A stretch of 64,000 nt of DNA from Neorhizobium huautlense (lineage in GTDB: Bacteria; Pseudomonadota; Alphaproteobacteria; Rhizobiales; Rhizobiaceae): contig NZ_JAUSRF010000001.1 of the NCBI RefSeq assembly GCF_030811685.1, forward strand, positions 496,001 to 560,000, given 5' to 3'. This document shows, in pieces, positions 1 through 7,883 of this stretch; position 1 is the stretch's first letter; every line of letters begins with the position of its first letter. The notes beneath the pieces were generated by a model. The model ran no database searches. It worked only from the letters and a program-made list of their open reading frames with translations, and was not told the origin of the DNA. The position numbers and the translations under genes were made by a program.

Positions 1-1543
1 CCTGCGTGGCGATGGCCGGCTTTTCCAGTACTGCCGGCAGGTTTTTCAGCCACAGATCGGTGAGACGCTCATTTCGCGCTCCTTCAGCGACAATCGCTGA
101 CGTGATCATCTCTTCCGATGGATCGCTAACCGCCGCGACGGTCTCGTCCAGCATGTCCGGCTGGTCGGCAAAACGCTCGACCAGACTGACGAACGTTTCG
201 AAAAGGCTGCGGGCGACGCGGATATCCAGCGCGTTGACGGCGATATCCCAGTTGATCGCCAGTGTGCCGCCCCATTCCATCACCTGATTGTCGAGAATGA
301 CCTGCGGCGTCTGTGACAGCGCCAGCACCGGCTTGCCCGGCTGGGCGCTCGCATCGGTAAACAGTTTTGTGTCGTTCTGCGTCAGCGTGCTGGTGAAAAC
401 CACCGGCATCAGCGGTCGGTCGAGATGGCCGCGTGCGGTCGCCATCAGCCGCTGCACCTCGGTGCCGCCAACCGCACTGTGTTCCATGTCCTTCCACAGC
501 GTTGCCTGCAGCCGGGAAATGCGCAGCCGCCGGGTTTCCGGTGCCCGCAGGTCAGTCTCTAACAGGAGGTTGGTGGTGAAATCGCCGATCACCCGGTCGA
601 CATCGGGATGAATGGGCGGCCGGTTGAACAATGTCAGGTTCAGGCAGAAATGCGGTGTCGCCGCCCAGGCCGAAAGTGTTTCGGCAAACAGCGACAACAG
701 AACGGCGGAGGGCGTCACGCCAAGCCGCGCGGCCATCGCTTTCAGTGCGTCCCATTGCGGTTTGGCCAATGTGTGCGACAGCCGGTCATAGACCGGCAGG
801 CCGGCTTCTTCGATCGGTGTGAGAAGCGGCAGGGCCGGCGCATCCGGCATGTCGGCTGCGCGTTCGCGCCAGTAGCGGCGAGCCTTGGCGGCATCGTCGC
901 TCGCGCGTTCCGCCATCACGCAATCCCGGAATGTCAGGCCGGGTTCTGCGATATGAAGTGCCGGGTTGCGGTAAAACCGCGCCACCTCGTCCAGCAGGAT
1001 CAGGATGCTTTGCTGGTCTGCGACAAGAAGATCGAATCGCAGATGAATGAACACACGCCCGCCCGGCATCAGGCTGAGTTCGATGTCGATCATCGGCCAT
1101 TTGTCGGAGGAAGGAAGGTCGCGTGCCAGCCGATTGCGGATGCGTGTCAGCCGATCTTCGCGGTCATCGGTTTCGGTGAGATCGTGAATGATGATCGCGG
1201 GTTCGGGGATATCCCGCTCCACCTGCTGACTTTCGGCATCGAGAATTTTCACCCGCAACATGTCGTGCCGCTGCATCACCTTGCGCCAGGCATCCCGATA
1301 GCGCTCGATGTTCAGCACCTCGCAATCGAGTTCGTAATAGAACTGGCAGGCGGCGCCGCCGAGCGGCAGGTTGGGGTTGCGGCCGATCAGGTAACCGCGC
1401 TGGATTTCGGTCAGAGAAAACGGGTCGTGGCGCGCGGCATCATCGCTGGCCTCGAAAACCGGATCGTCATCGAGCCCGGCAAGCCGGCTGAGCAGGTCCG
1501 GATCGAAGGCTGGCAGGGCGTTGAGCGAGGTGCTGGTCGACAT
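1..1543 (-). CDS. NRPS, N-terminal heterocyclization (Cy) domain, truncated by window edge
   Basis: The reading frame starts at 1543 (ATG with a GAGGTGA ribosome site) and stays open to base 1, so only about 514 N-terminal residues are visible. They form one condensation-superfamily domain with the heterocyclization signature DLLVADQQS (D171, D176, S179) in place of HHxxxDG. The later Cy motifs PVVFTS and QTPQVxLDxQ are also present, so the Thr/Asp pair implicated in cyclodehydration is intact. The last residues visible resemble the linker into an adenylation domain. Cy domains condense Cys, Ser or Thr onto the upstream acyl chain and cyclize it to a thiazoline or oxazoline. The start is 12 bases after the stop of the PKS, so its acyl donor is probably that PKS. 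The amino acid activated cannot be told because the A domain lies outside the window. Confidence 0.9.
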   Translation of the reverse strand, partial: MSTSTSLNALPAFDPDLLSRLAGLDDDPVFEASDDAARHDPFSLTEIQRGYLIGRNPNLPLGGAACQFYYELDCEVLNIERYRDAWRKVMQRHDMLRVKILDAESQQVERDIPEPAIIIHDLTETDDREDRLTRIRNRLARDLPSSDKWPMIDIELSLMPGGRVFIHLRFDLLVADQQSILILLDEVARFYRNPALHIAEPGLTFRDCVMAERASDDAAKARRYWRERAADMPDAPALPLLTPIEEAGLPVYDRLSHTLAKPQWDALKAMAARLGVTPSAVLLSLFAETLSAWAATPHFCLNLTLFNRPPIHPDVDRVIGDFTTNLLLETDLRAPETRRLRISRLQATLWKDMEHSAVGGTEVQRLMATARGHLDRPLMPVVFTSTLTQNDTKLFTDASAQPGKPVLALSQTPQVILDNQVMEWGGTLAINWDIAVNALDIRVARSLFETFVSLVERFADQPDMLDETVAAVSDPSEEMITSAIVAEGARNERLTDLWLKNLPAVLEKPAIATQ

Positions 1544-1555
1544 TTTCGGTTCACC

Positions 1556-4500
1556 TCAGGCGCTTGCCGAGCGGCGCAGCAGTGCCTGCCGGTCGGTATC
1601 GGGAAGGGTGTGGATATGCAGGTAGGCGAGTGCCGTCTGCTCGGTGCCGTCGAAAGTTTCCAGCCGGCGGGCCAGCTGTTGCGGCGTGCGGGCGGCCAGA
1701 AAATCCGGCAGGCCGAATTCGATCTGGAAGACACGGCGCAGGCGCGACAGAAGCCGCACGGCCAGAATGGAATCGCCGCCGAGTTGGAGGAAATCGTCGG
1801 CTGCTGCGATCTCCGGCATGCCGAGCGTCTGCGCGAACAGCAAACGGGCGAACCGTTCGAGCGGAGAGCCGTCATTGGCGGCGATCACCTTGTTTTTGGC
1901 GTCCGGCTTGCGGGCAAGACGCGCCTTTGCAGCTTCGCTGATCTCGGCGAGGCGCTGGTCGATTGCACGGGGCGTGACGATCACATGCGGCAGGCCGCTG
2001 GTGATGATCCGCCACAAAGCCGCAAAGCCGCGTTCCAGATCGATCGCTTCGGTCTCCTCGCCGGTAAACAGCGCACGACCATCCTGTTTGATGCCATGAA
2101 AGGCGCCGTCGGCCTGCCAATTGTCCCAGCCGATGCTGATGACGGGCAAGGCCGATGTGCCGGCGGCGGCCAGGAAATCGAGATGGAGATTGGCGGACAT
2201 ATAGTCCGAGTTGCCGTAACCCGACGTTTCGCCCGCCAGAGACGAGAAGGCGACAAGGAATTCCGGTTGGTGGGAGGCGAAAATGGCAGCAAGCGCCGCC
2301 GTCGTATCCACCTTGGCGGCGCGGTTACCGTCGGTTTCCATAAGTGTGCGGTCGGCGAGCGTCTGGGTGACATACCGGCCGGCAAGGTTGAAAATACCGT
2401 CGAGTGTTTTTCCCTTGGCGCGCAGGCCGCGCGACATCCCTTCCAGAAGGACGCGGTCGGCGGCGGAGCCGGTGACATGTGTCAGGCCGCCGGTGCCGCT
2501 TTCGGCGTCGGATGTGGCATCCGTTGGCGGCGCCGACCGACCCAGCGTGATGACATCGCAATTCAGCGCGCGCAGTTGTCTGACCAGATGGCGGCCGAGA
2601 TTGCCATTGCCGCCGACAACCAGATAGGTGCCGCCCGGTGCCAGCACGTCGGTGGCGAGACCGGAGCCGACTGAAACCGGATCGATATGACGTTGCCAGA
2701 AACGGCCGTTGCGCATGCCGATCGAAATCGCATGCAGGCTGTCATCCTGCGCCCGCAGGGTCTCGATCCGGCCGAATTCCTCGCGGCTCGGTAAACGGTC
2801 GGCATCCAGCCAGCTCGCTTTTATGCCGTCATGCTCGAACGGCATGGCCCGCAATACGCCAAGGGCCAGTGCCTGTTCGGCATCGGGTTGCTCTGCACCG
2901 ATGATCGGGGCAAGTGTTTTCGTAACGAGCACGACGTGATCGATCAGGCCGGCAGGCACGAGTGTTTGCGCCAGCCGAACAAGGCTGTCGTGACCATATG
3001 ACGTCGCTGGCGTATGAGGGGCGAGCAACCAACCGAAAACGCAGGTCGCCTGCTTGATTTTTCGCGCGCGAACATCGTCCGTCAGCCGGGCAAAATCACC
3101 GGCATTGCCGGGCCGCAGGCGGTAAGTGCCATCAGTGTTCTGCGCATAGGCATGCCCCGGAAAAATGCGGATACTGCCTTCAAAACCCTCGGTGGCCTCT
3201 GCCTCTTCAGGCATGAACAGAAGCATGGTTTTATCCGGCCCGTCGCCCAAGGAACGTGACATCGGCAGCGAATGCCATGTCGGCGTGTGAAACCATTTTT
3301 CTGGCGAGAGCACTCTTGGCGCGACCGCTGACAATCCGGCCTTGTGATCCAGCGCGGGCAGGAGATGCGGCACGCGGCGGAACGGGTAACCGGGCAGTGC
3401 GGCGCGGCGCCATGGCCGCCCCAGCATCAGCAGATTCGTATCGACCGAATGGCCCTCGACCCAGAGCGTGCCGAGTGCCGTCAAAAGGTCGGTTGTCTGG
3501 CTGTCCGATGAAACCATTGTCGGCAGGCAGGAAAGGCCGGCGGCTCTGGCAGCACCGGTGCAGCTCGTGCCGGGCCCGAGTTCGACGCAGAGAGCGTTCG
3601 GCCATGTCCGGGCGATCTCCTGCATGTCATCGGCAAACAGCACGGTCTGGCGCAGATGTCTCACCCAGTAATCCGGATTGGCGATTGCAGATGGATCGGC
3701 AATGGTGCCGCTGACATTGCTCAGAACCGGAATTTGGGGCGCAAAGAAACGCAAATTGCGGCAGGCTGCGGCGAACGCTTCGAGAATGGGATCCATCAGG
3801 TGCGAATGGAAACCGTGCGAAACATCGAGAAGACGGTTCGAAACGTTTTGGCCAGTCAGTTCGCCGGCAAGCTTTTCGATGTCGTCGGTTGTCCCTGAGA
3901 TGACGCAGCGATCGGGCCGATTGACCACCGCCAGCGACAAGCCATCATGCAGGTGCGTGCGGATCGTGTCTGCGCTTGCCTGAACCGCCAGCATGGCCGC
4001 TTCCGGCAGGCCCGTCATCAGTTGCGCGCGTGCGCAAACGAGATGGAGCGCATCTTCCAGCGAAAACACCCCGGCAAGGCAGGCGGCGACATATTCGCCG
4101 ATACTGTGGCCAAGCAGGGCGACGGGTTTTAGTCCGCCGGCCATCAGGCTTCGGGCCAGCGCGTATTCGGTGGCAAACAGCGACAACTGGGTCAGCAGCG
4201 TCGGCTTCAGTGCTGTGCTGTCATCGCCGAAAATCAGTGGACGGATATCCTGTCCGATCAGCGGCTGAGCAATCGCCGAGCATTGATCGATCGCCTCGCG
4301 ATACGTCGGCAGCGTATCGTAGAATGGTTTGCCCATGCCGGCGAACTGCGTTCCCTGACCGGGGAAGAGGAAAATAACGTCCGAAGGGCCGTCTGCCTTC
4401 GGGCGGAGCACGCTGCCGGCCGAGAGTTTTGCTGCGGCTTCCATATGATTGCCGGCGACCAGTGCATGTCTTGCAGAAAATGTCTTGCGGCCGGTCAGCA

Positions 4501-5911
4501 GCGTGCCGGCGTCATCGAGCAACGAGCGCTCTGTCGGTTCATTCCAGAACCCGGCCAATGCCTGTTCCATCACGGCGAGATCGTCGTCGTTGCGTGCCGA
4601 CCATGCCAGCAAGGCAGGTGTATTTTTTGCAGCGACTGCCGTTCGAGGCGGCGGACTGGAGAGAACGACATGAACATTGGTGCCGCCAAAACCGAAGGAA
4701 CTGACGGCTGCGTTATGCACATCGGCAGCCGACAGATCCGTCAGCCGGTCGCAGATGGCAAAACGGCTTCCATCAAGTTCCAGCAGCGGATTGGCGCTGC
4801 CGAAATTCAGCGTTGCCGGCACACGGCCGGTCTGGACGACACGGATCGCCTTGATCAACCCGGCAAGGCCTGCGGTGGCGTTGAGATGCCCGACATTGGC
4901 TTTCACCGAACCGATCAGGCAGGGCGTTTCGGCGTCGCCGTAAACGGCGCGAATGGCTTCCATCTCGATCGGATCGCCGATCGGCGTGCCGGTGCCATGG
5001 GCTTCGATATAGCCGATATCGGCGGGATCGAGACCGCTCAGCGCCAGCGCTTCATGCAAAACCCGCTTCTGGCCGGACACGCTGGGCTGGGTGAAATTGC
5101 CGCGTTCGGCGCCGTCATTATTGGCGGCGGAGCCTTCAATGACGGCGCTTATGGCATCGCCATCACGCAGGGCATCATCCAGCCGTTTCAGCACAAGCGC
5201 TGCAACACCATTGCCGCCGACAATGCCGTCTGAACCGGCGGAAAACGGCGCGATCCGGCCGGTCGGAGACATCGGGCCGCCGGGATCGGCATGATAACCG
5301 TCTTCCAGATCCATCGAGATCGAGACGGCGCCGGCAAGCGCCATGTCGATCTCGCCCGAGAGCAAGGACTGGATGGCCTGATGCACGGCCAGAAGCCCGC
5401 TGGAGCAGGCGCTTTGCACCACCACGGCAGGACCCTTGAGATCGAGATGATGGGCAACCCGGGAGGCCAGAAAATCCTTGTCGTTGCCGATCAGCATCGC
5501 AAAATGTTCGGCGGCGCTATCGGCATAACTGCGCAGGCCCACATGCTTGAGCACGTAATCCCCAAAACCGGAGGCGGCGAACACGCCGGTCATCCGGTCG
5601 CTTCCGCCACCGTAACCGGCATTTTCCATCGCATGCCAGGCGGTTTCCAGAAACACGCGCTGCTGCGGGTCCATCAATGCTGCTTCGGACGGAGCGAAAC
5701 CGAAAAACTCGGCGTCAAAGCATTCCTTGTCGGCCAGCGCGAAACACGCGGTCACCACTTGACGTCGGTCTTCAGGCGGCTTGCTCAGACCCGAATGGCC
5801 CTTTTCCAGCATCGCCCAGAACGAATTGACATCGCCCGCGCCGGGAAAGCGCCCGGCAAGGCCGATGATGGCGATGCGCTCGCTCGACTGTCCTGCATCC
5901 TGCCCGCTCAC
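1556..5911 (-). CDS. Type I polyketide synthase module KS-AT-KR-carrier
   Basis: 1451 aa. Ketosynthase at about 10-420 with C169 in QSACSSG, H305 in EAHGTGT and H342 in the VGH motif. Acyltransferase at about 510-800 with S603 in GHSIGEY and an HGFH motif near 699-702, closest to malonyl-type HAFH. Ketoreductase at about 1090-1310 with nucleotide motif VGGNGNLG, S1223/S1224, Y1237 and N1241. Carrier domain at about 1350-1420 with S1381 in LGGDSI. No dehydratase or methyltransferase is evident, so one malonyl extension with reduction to a beta-hydroxy acyl unit is predicted. The carrier has the GGDS form usual in peptidyl carriers, fitting transfer to the Cy domain of the next gene. The GTG start has no ribosome site of its own but overlaps the stop of a short leader ORF (GTGA), which suggests translational coupling. 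Confidence 0.93.
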   Translation of the reverse strand: MSGQDAGQSSERIAIIGLAGRFPGAGDVNSFWAMLEKGHSGLSKPPEDRRQVVTACFALADKECFDAEFFGFAPSEAALMDPQQRVFLETAWHAMENAGYGGGSDRMTGVFAASGFGDYVLKHVGLRSYADSAAEHFAMLIGNDKDFLASRVAHHLDLKGPAVVVQSACSSGLLAVHQAIQSLLSGEIDMALAGAVSISMDLEDGYHADPGGPMSPTGRIAPFSAGSDGIVGGNGVAALVLKRLDDALRDGDAISAVIEGSAANNDGAERGNFTQPSVSGQKRVLHEALALSGLDPADIGYIEAHGTGTPIGDPIEMEAIRAVYGDAETPCLIGSVKANVGHLNATAGLAGLIKAIRVVQTGRVPATLNFGSANPLLELDGSRFAICDRLTDLSAADVHNAAVSSFGFGGTNVHVVLSSPPPRTAVAAKNTPALLAWSARNDDDLAVMEQALAGFWNEPTERSLLDDAGTLLTGRKTFSARHALVAGNHMEAAAKLSAGSVLRPKADGPSDVIFLFPGQGTQFAGMGKPFYDTLPTYREAIDQCSAIAQPLIGQDIRPLIFGDDSTALKPTLLTQLSLFATEYALARSLMAGGLKPVALLGHSIGEYVAACLAGVFSLEDALHLVCARAQLMTGLPEAAMLAVQASADTIRTHLHDGLSLAVVNRPDRCVISGTTDDIEKLAGELTGQNVSNRLLDVSHGFHSHLMDPILEAFAAACRNLRFFAPQIPVLSNVSGTIADPSAIANPDYWVRHLRQTVLFADDMQEIARTWPNALCVELGPGTSCTGAARAAGLSCLPTMVSSDSQTTDLLTALGTLWVEGHSVDTNLLMLGRPWRRAALPGYPFRRVPHLLPALDHKAGLSAVAPRVLSPEKWFHTPTWHSLPMSRSLGDGPDKTMLLFMPEEAEATEGFEGSIRIFPGHAYAQNTDGTYRLRPGNAGDFARLTDDVRARKIKQATCVFGWLLAPHTPATSYGHDSLVRLAQTLVPAGLIDHVVLVTKTLAPIIGAEQPDAEQALALGVLRAMPFEHDGIKASWLDADRLPSREEFGRIETLRAQDDSLHAISIGMRNGRFWQRHIDPVSVGSGLATDVLAPGGTYLVVGGNGNLGRHLVRQLRALNCDVITLGRSAPPTDATSDAESGTGGLTHVTGSAADRVLLEGMSRGLRAKGKTLDGIFNLAGRYVTQTLADRTLMETDGNRAAKVDTTAALAAIFASHQPEFLVAFSSLAGETSGYGNSDYMSANLHLDFLAAAGTSALPVISIGWDNWQADGAFHGIKQDGRALFTGEETEAIDLERGFAALWRIITSGLPHVIVTPRAIDQRLAEISEAAKARLARKPDAKNKVIAANDGSPLERFARLLFAQTLGMPEIAAADDFLQLGGDSILAVRLLSRLRRVFQIEFGLPDFLAARTPQQLARRLETFDGTEQTALAYLHIHTLPDTDRQALLRRSASA

Positions 5912-5979
5912 GTGGCGGCACCCGTGTGCATCGGGCGTGGACTGCCTGTTTCGGTCGTGGCGTGGAAAATCGAAAGCAT
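5908..5979 (-). CDS. Putative 23-codon leader ORF coupled to the PKS
   Basis: An ATG at 5979 lies 8 bases after GGAG (GCGGAGCACAAC then ATG). It opens a 23-aa frame beginning MLSIFHATTE whose TGA stop overlaps the GTG start of the PKS at 5911 in a GTGA junction. The PKS start lacks a ribosome site, so translation of this peptide followed by reinitiation would explain how the PKS is translated. The peptide matches no family I recognise and is far shorter than MbtH proteins. It is inferred from initiation signals only. Confidence 0.45.
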   Translation of the reverse strand: MLSIFHATTETGSPRPMHTGAAT

Positions 5980-6127
5980 GTTGTGCTCCGCTCTTTTAAA
6001 CGGATGATTCCATTGCGAAAATTGTCGAAAAATCTTGTTTCTTCGCATGTCGCATATTAGGCTGGGCCACACTTTCTGTCCGGCCAGACGCGGAGCATTA
6101 AGTGCCGTGCGCGGAGTGACTTGACGG
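5980..6127. promoter_or_regulatory. Divergent promoter region between PKS operon and PPTase gene
   Basis: This AT-richer stretch separates two divergently transcribed units and must hold promoters for both. It contains A/T-rich segments around 5992-6045 and two CGCAT cores at about 6044-6057, which share only the first part of the CGCATAAGC repeat found before the receptor gene. No clear TGA-N9-TCA iron box and no convincing -35/-10 pair were found. Confidence 0.45.
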
Positions 6128-6865
6128 ATGAAAACTTCGTTTTCTGGACGAACTGATCGGCAGCCGGCGGCGGACTGCGTGATCGCCGTGACGGTTCAAG
6201 CGACCCTTGAGGCCTTGGCTGGAGAAGATGTGCTCGATGACGCGGAAAAAGCGCAGGCCGCGCGTTTCGTGCGTGCCGAGGATGGAAGGCGGTATCGCGC
6301 CGCGCATCTTTTGAAACGTCACCTGCTGGGCATGGCGACCGACCTTCCGCCGCAGGATTTGCGGTTCGGCCGTCATGACGGCGGCAAGCCGTTTTTGCTC
6401 GGGGAGAGAGGGCCGGATTTCAATATCTCTCATGGCGGCGATTGGGTCATTGCCGGTTTCTCATGGTCAGGCCGGATCGGCGTCGATGTCGAGGCGGAGC
6501 GGCCGATCGCCTTCTGGCGGGAAATTGCCAGCTCGTTTCTTTCAACCGCCGAACTGGCTGTTGCTGATGGCGGCGATTTTTTAAAGATCTGGACCGCCAA
6601 GGAGGCTGGCTTGAAGGCCCACGGTGCCGGATTTGCCATCATGCCGAACGCGATAACCGTCGCCGGTGAGGGCGACGGTTTTGCTTTGACCATCGATGCG
6701 ATGAACCTCGGTGGTTTGTGGCACCGGCTGGACGAGGCGCATATGCTTGGCCTCGCCGCGAGTGGTGAACCGCCGCAGATCGCCGTATGCCGAAGCGCTG
6801 ACGATCTTGACGTGGCCCTTTGCGGTATCAGGCCACCCGTTCCAGGCTTGCCGGCGTCGCGTTGA
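6128..6865 (+). CDS. Sfp-type 4'-phosphopantetheinyl transferase
   Basis: 245 aa. It transfers the phosphopantetheine arm of CoA to carrier-domain serines, a step every PKS/NRPS carrier in this locus needs. The family motifs are in order: GGKPFL (about 85-90), FNISH (98-102), GVDVE (118-122, metal-binding acidic residues) and WTAKEAGLK (155-163, catalytic Glu and Lys). Length is normal for the Sfp/EntD group and the role equals YbtD in yersiniabactin synthesis. The gene reads opposite to the synthases; its 3' end overlaps the 3' end of the OsmC-like gene by 38 bases. The ribosome site before 6128 is weak, so a somewhat later start is possible. Confidence 0.9.
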   Translation: MKTSFSGRTDRQPAADCVIAVTVQATLEALAGEDVLDDAEKAQAARFVRAEDGRRYRAAHLLKRHLLGMATDLPPQDLRFGRHDGGKPFLLGERGPDFNISHGGDWVIAGFSWSGRIGVDVEAERPIAFWREIASSFLSTAELAVADGGDFLKIWTAKEAGLKAHGAGFAIMPNAITVAGEGDGFALTIDAMNLGGLWHRLDEAHMLGLAASGEPPQIAVCRSADDLDVALCGIRPPVPGLPASR

Positions 6866-7883
6866 CAAAACCCTGCCAGCAGGCCGAAGCCTCTTGCGCG
6901 CGAGTCAGAAACGCCTGCATTTCTTCCTCCGTATTGTCGCTGACGGCGGAAATCTCGATGACATTGTCCTGCAGCTGCACGGCGGATTTGTCGAACAGGT
7001 TGAAGCAACCGCGCATGTCGAGCCGGCACCGCATCGAGGCGGAAAGCTTGAGCAGCGGCTTGCCTTCCTTTTCGCACAGGATCACCAGCTGCTGAGCCAG
7101 ATCGGAAAGCACTGCCGCCAGCAGATATTCCTGCGGATTGGGCGCTTCGTTCAAGCCCGCGGCCGGTGCCGGCTGATCGACAGAAAACGTCGCGGGCAGG
7201 CTCCAGCTTTCCTCCTGATACTGGCGGTCGCGCAGGCTGACATCGAACTGGGTGGCATTGCGCCAGGCGATATCGACGCCGAGATGGATCGGCGCATTGG
7301 AGCCGGCCTGAGCCGTCGGGGTTGCCGTGCCGTTGAGCTTTGCGTCATTGGCTGCGCCATTGGTGCGGCGGAAATTCGAAGGCAGGTGGCGGTAGGAAAC
7401 CTCGATCTTGTTGGGCAAGGTCACAGTGATGTAGTTGGGCGAAAACCGCGCCACGTTCATCATCATCTGCTTGTATTGCAGCCAGCTGCCATCCGCGTCG
7501 AGATTGACCGAGATGGCGGTATCTGACAGTGCGCCGCCACTCCGTTTGGTGGCCGTTTCCACCTGCAGCTTGTCGATCGTCAGGCCCTTGTAGGATGCGC
7601 CCTGCACGAGAATGTTGGCCACGCAGGCGCCAAGTCCGGTGGTGAAATAATCGGCCGGCGTCGGCGGCGCTTGCGGGCTCGGGTCGTCGTGATGGCTGAC
7701 GCGGAAGGCGAAATCGCGGCCCAGCCGCTTGCTGCCGAAGCGAAGCGGGCGAGTATGGATATCCATGGTCAGGCCGCCCAGCCATTCCAGGTCGACGCCG
7801 TAAAAGATCTCGCCTTCGCCGGCGACCTTGCGGATCTCGTGGACGAGTTCGCTGACGGCGGCAACGTTGATGCCGTTTTTCAT
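6828..7883 (-). CDS. Tandem OsmC-like double-domain protein
   Basis: 351 aa made of two OsmC-like halves joined by an Ala/Thr/Gly-rich linker near 175-197. The first half has PTPADYFTTGLGACVAN with C87 at the peroxidatic cysteine position of the OsmC/Ohr fold. The second half has the parallel PNPQEYLLAAVLSDLAQQL, where that cysteine is replaced by D261; another cysteine (C286) occurs later. OsmC/Ohr proteins are normally single domains of about 140 aa that reduce peroxides. The start overlaps the PLP-enzyme stop (ATGA), so it is the last gene of the siderophore operon. A tailoring, thiol-handling or protective role in siderophore synthesis is inference; I know of no equivalent in the classical ybt or pch loci. 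Confidence 0.75.
   Translation of the reverse strand: MKNGINVAAVSELVHEIRKVAGEGEIFYGVDLEWLGGLTMDIHTRPLRFGSKRLGRDFAFRVSHHDDPSPQAPPTPADYFTTGLGACVANILVQGASYKGLTIDKLQVETATKRSGGALSDTAISVNLDADGSWLQYKQMMMNVARFSPNYITVTLPNKIEVSYRHLPSNFRRTNGAANDAKLNGTATPTAQAGSNAPIHLGVDIAWRNATQFDVSLRDRQYQEESWSLPATFSVDQPAPAAGLNEAPNPQEYLLAAVLSDLAQQLVILCEKEGKPLLKLSASMRCRLDMRGCFNLFDKSAVQLQDNVIEISAVSDNTEEEMQAFLTRAQEASACWQGFVNATPASLERVA

Noticed and set aside
608..2674. Long open frame on the plus strand opposite the PKS and Cy genes (688 codons)
   Set aside because: It is antisense to well-defined catalytic domains, its Gln/Arg/Gly-rich translation matches no family, and such shadows are common in GC-rich DNA.
5908..5979. 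Possible MbtH-like protein
   Set aside because: The frame has only 23 codons and lacks the Trp and SxWP motifs of MbtH proteins; kept as a leader ORF only.
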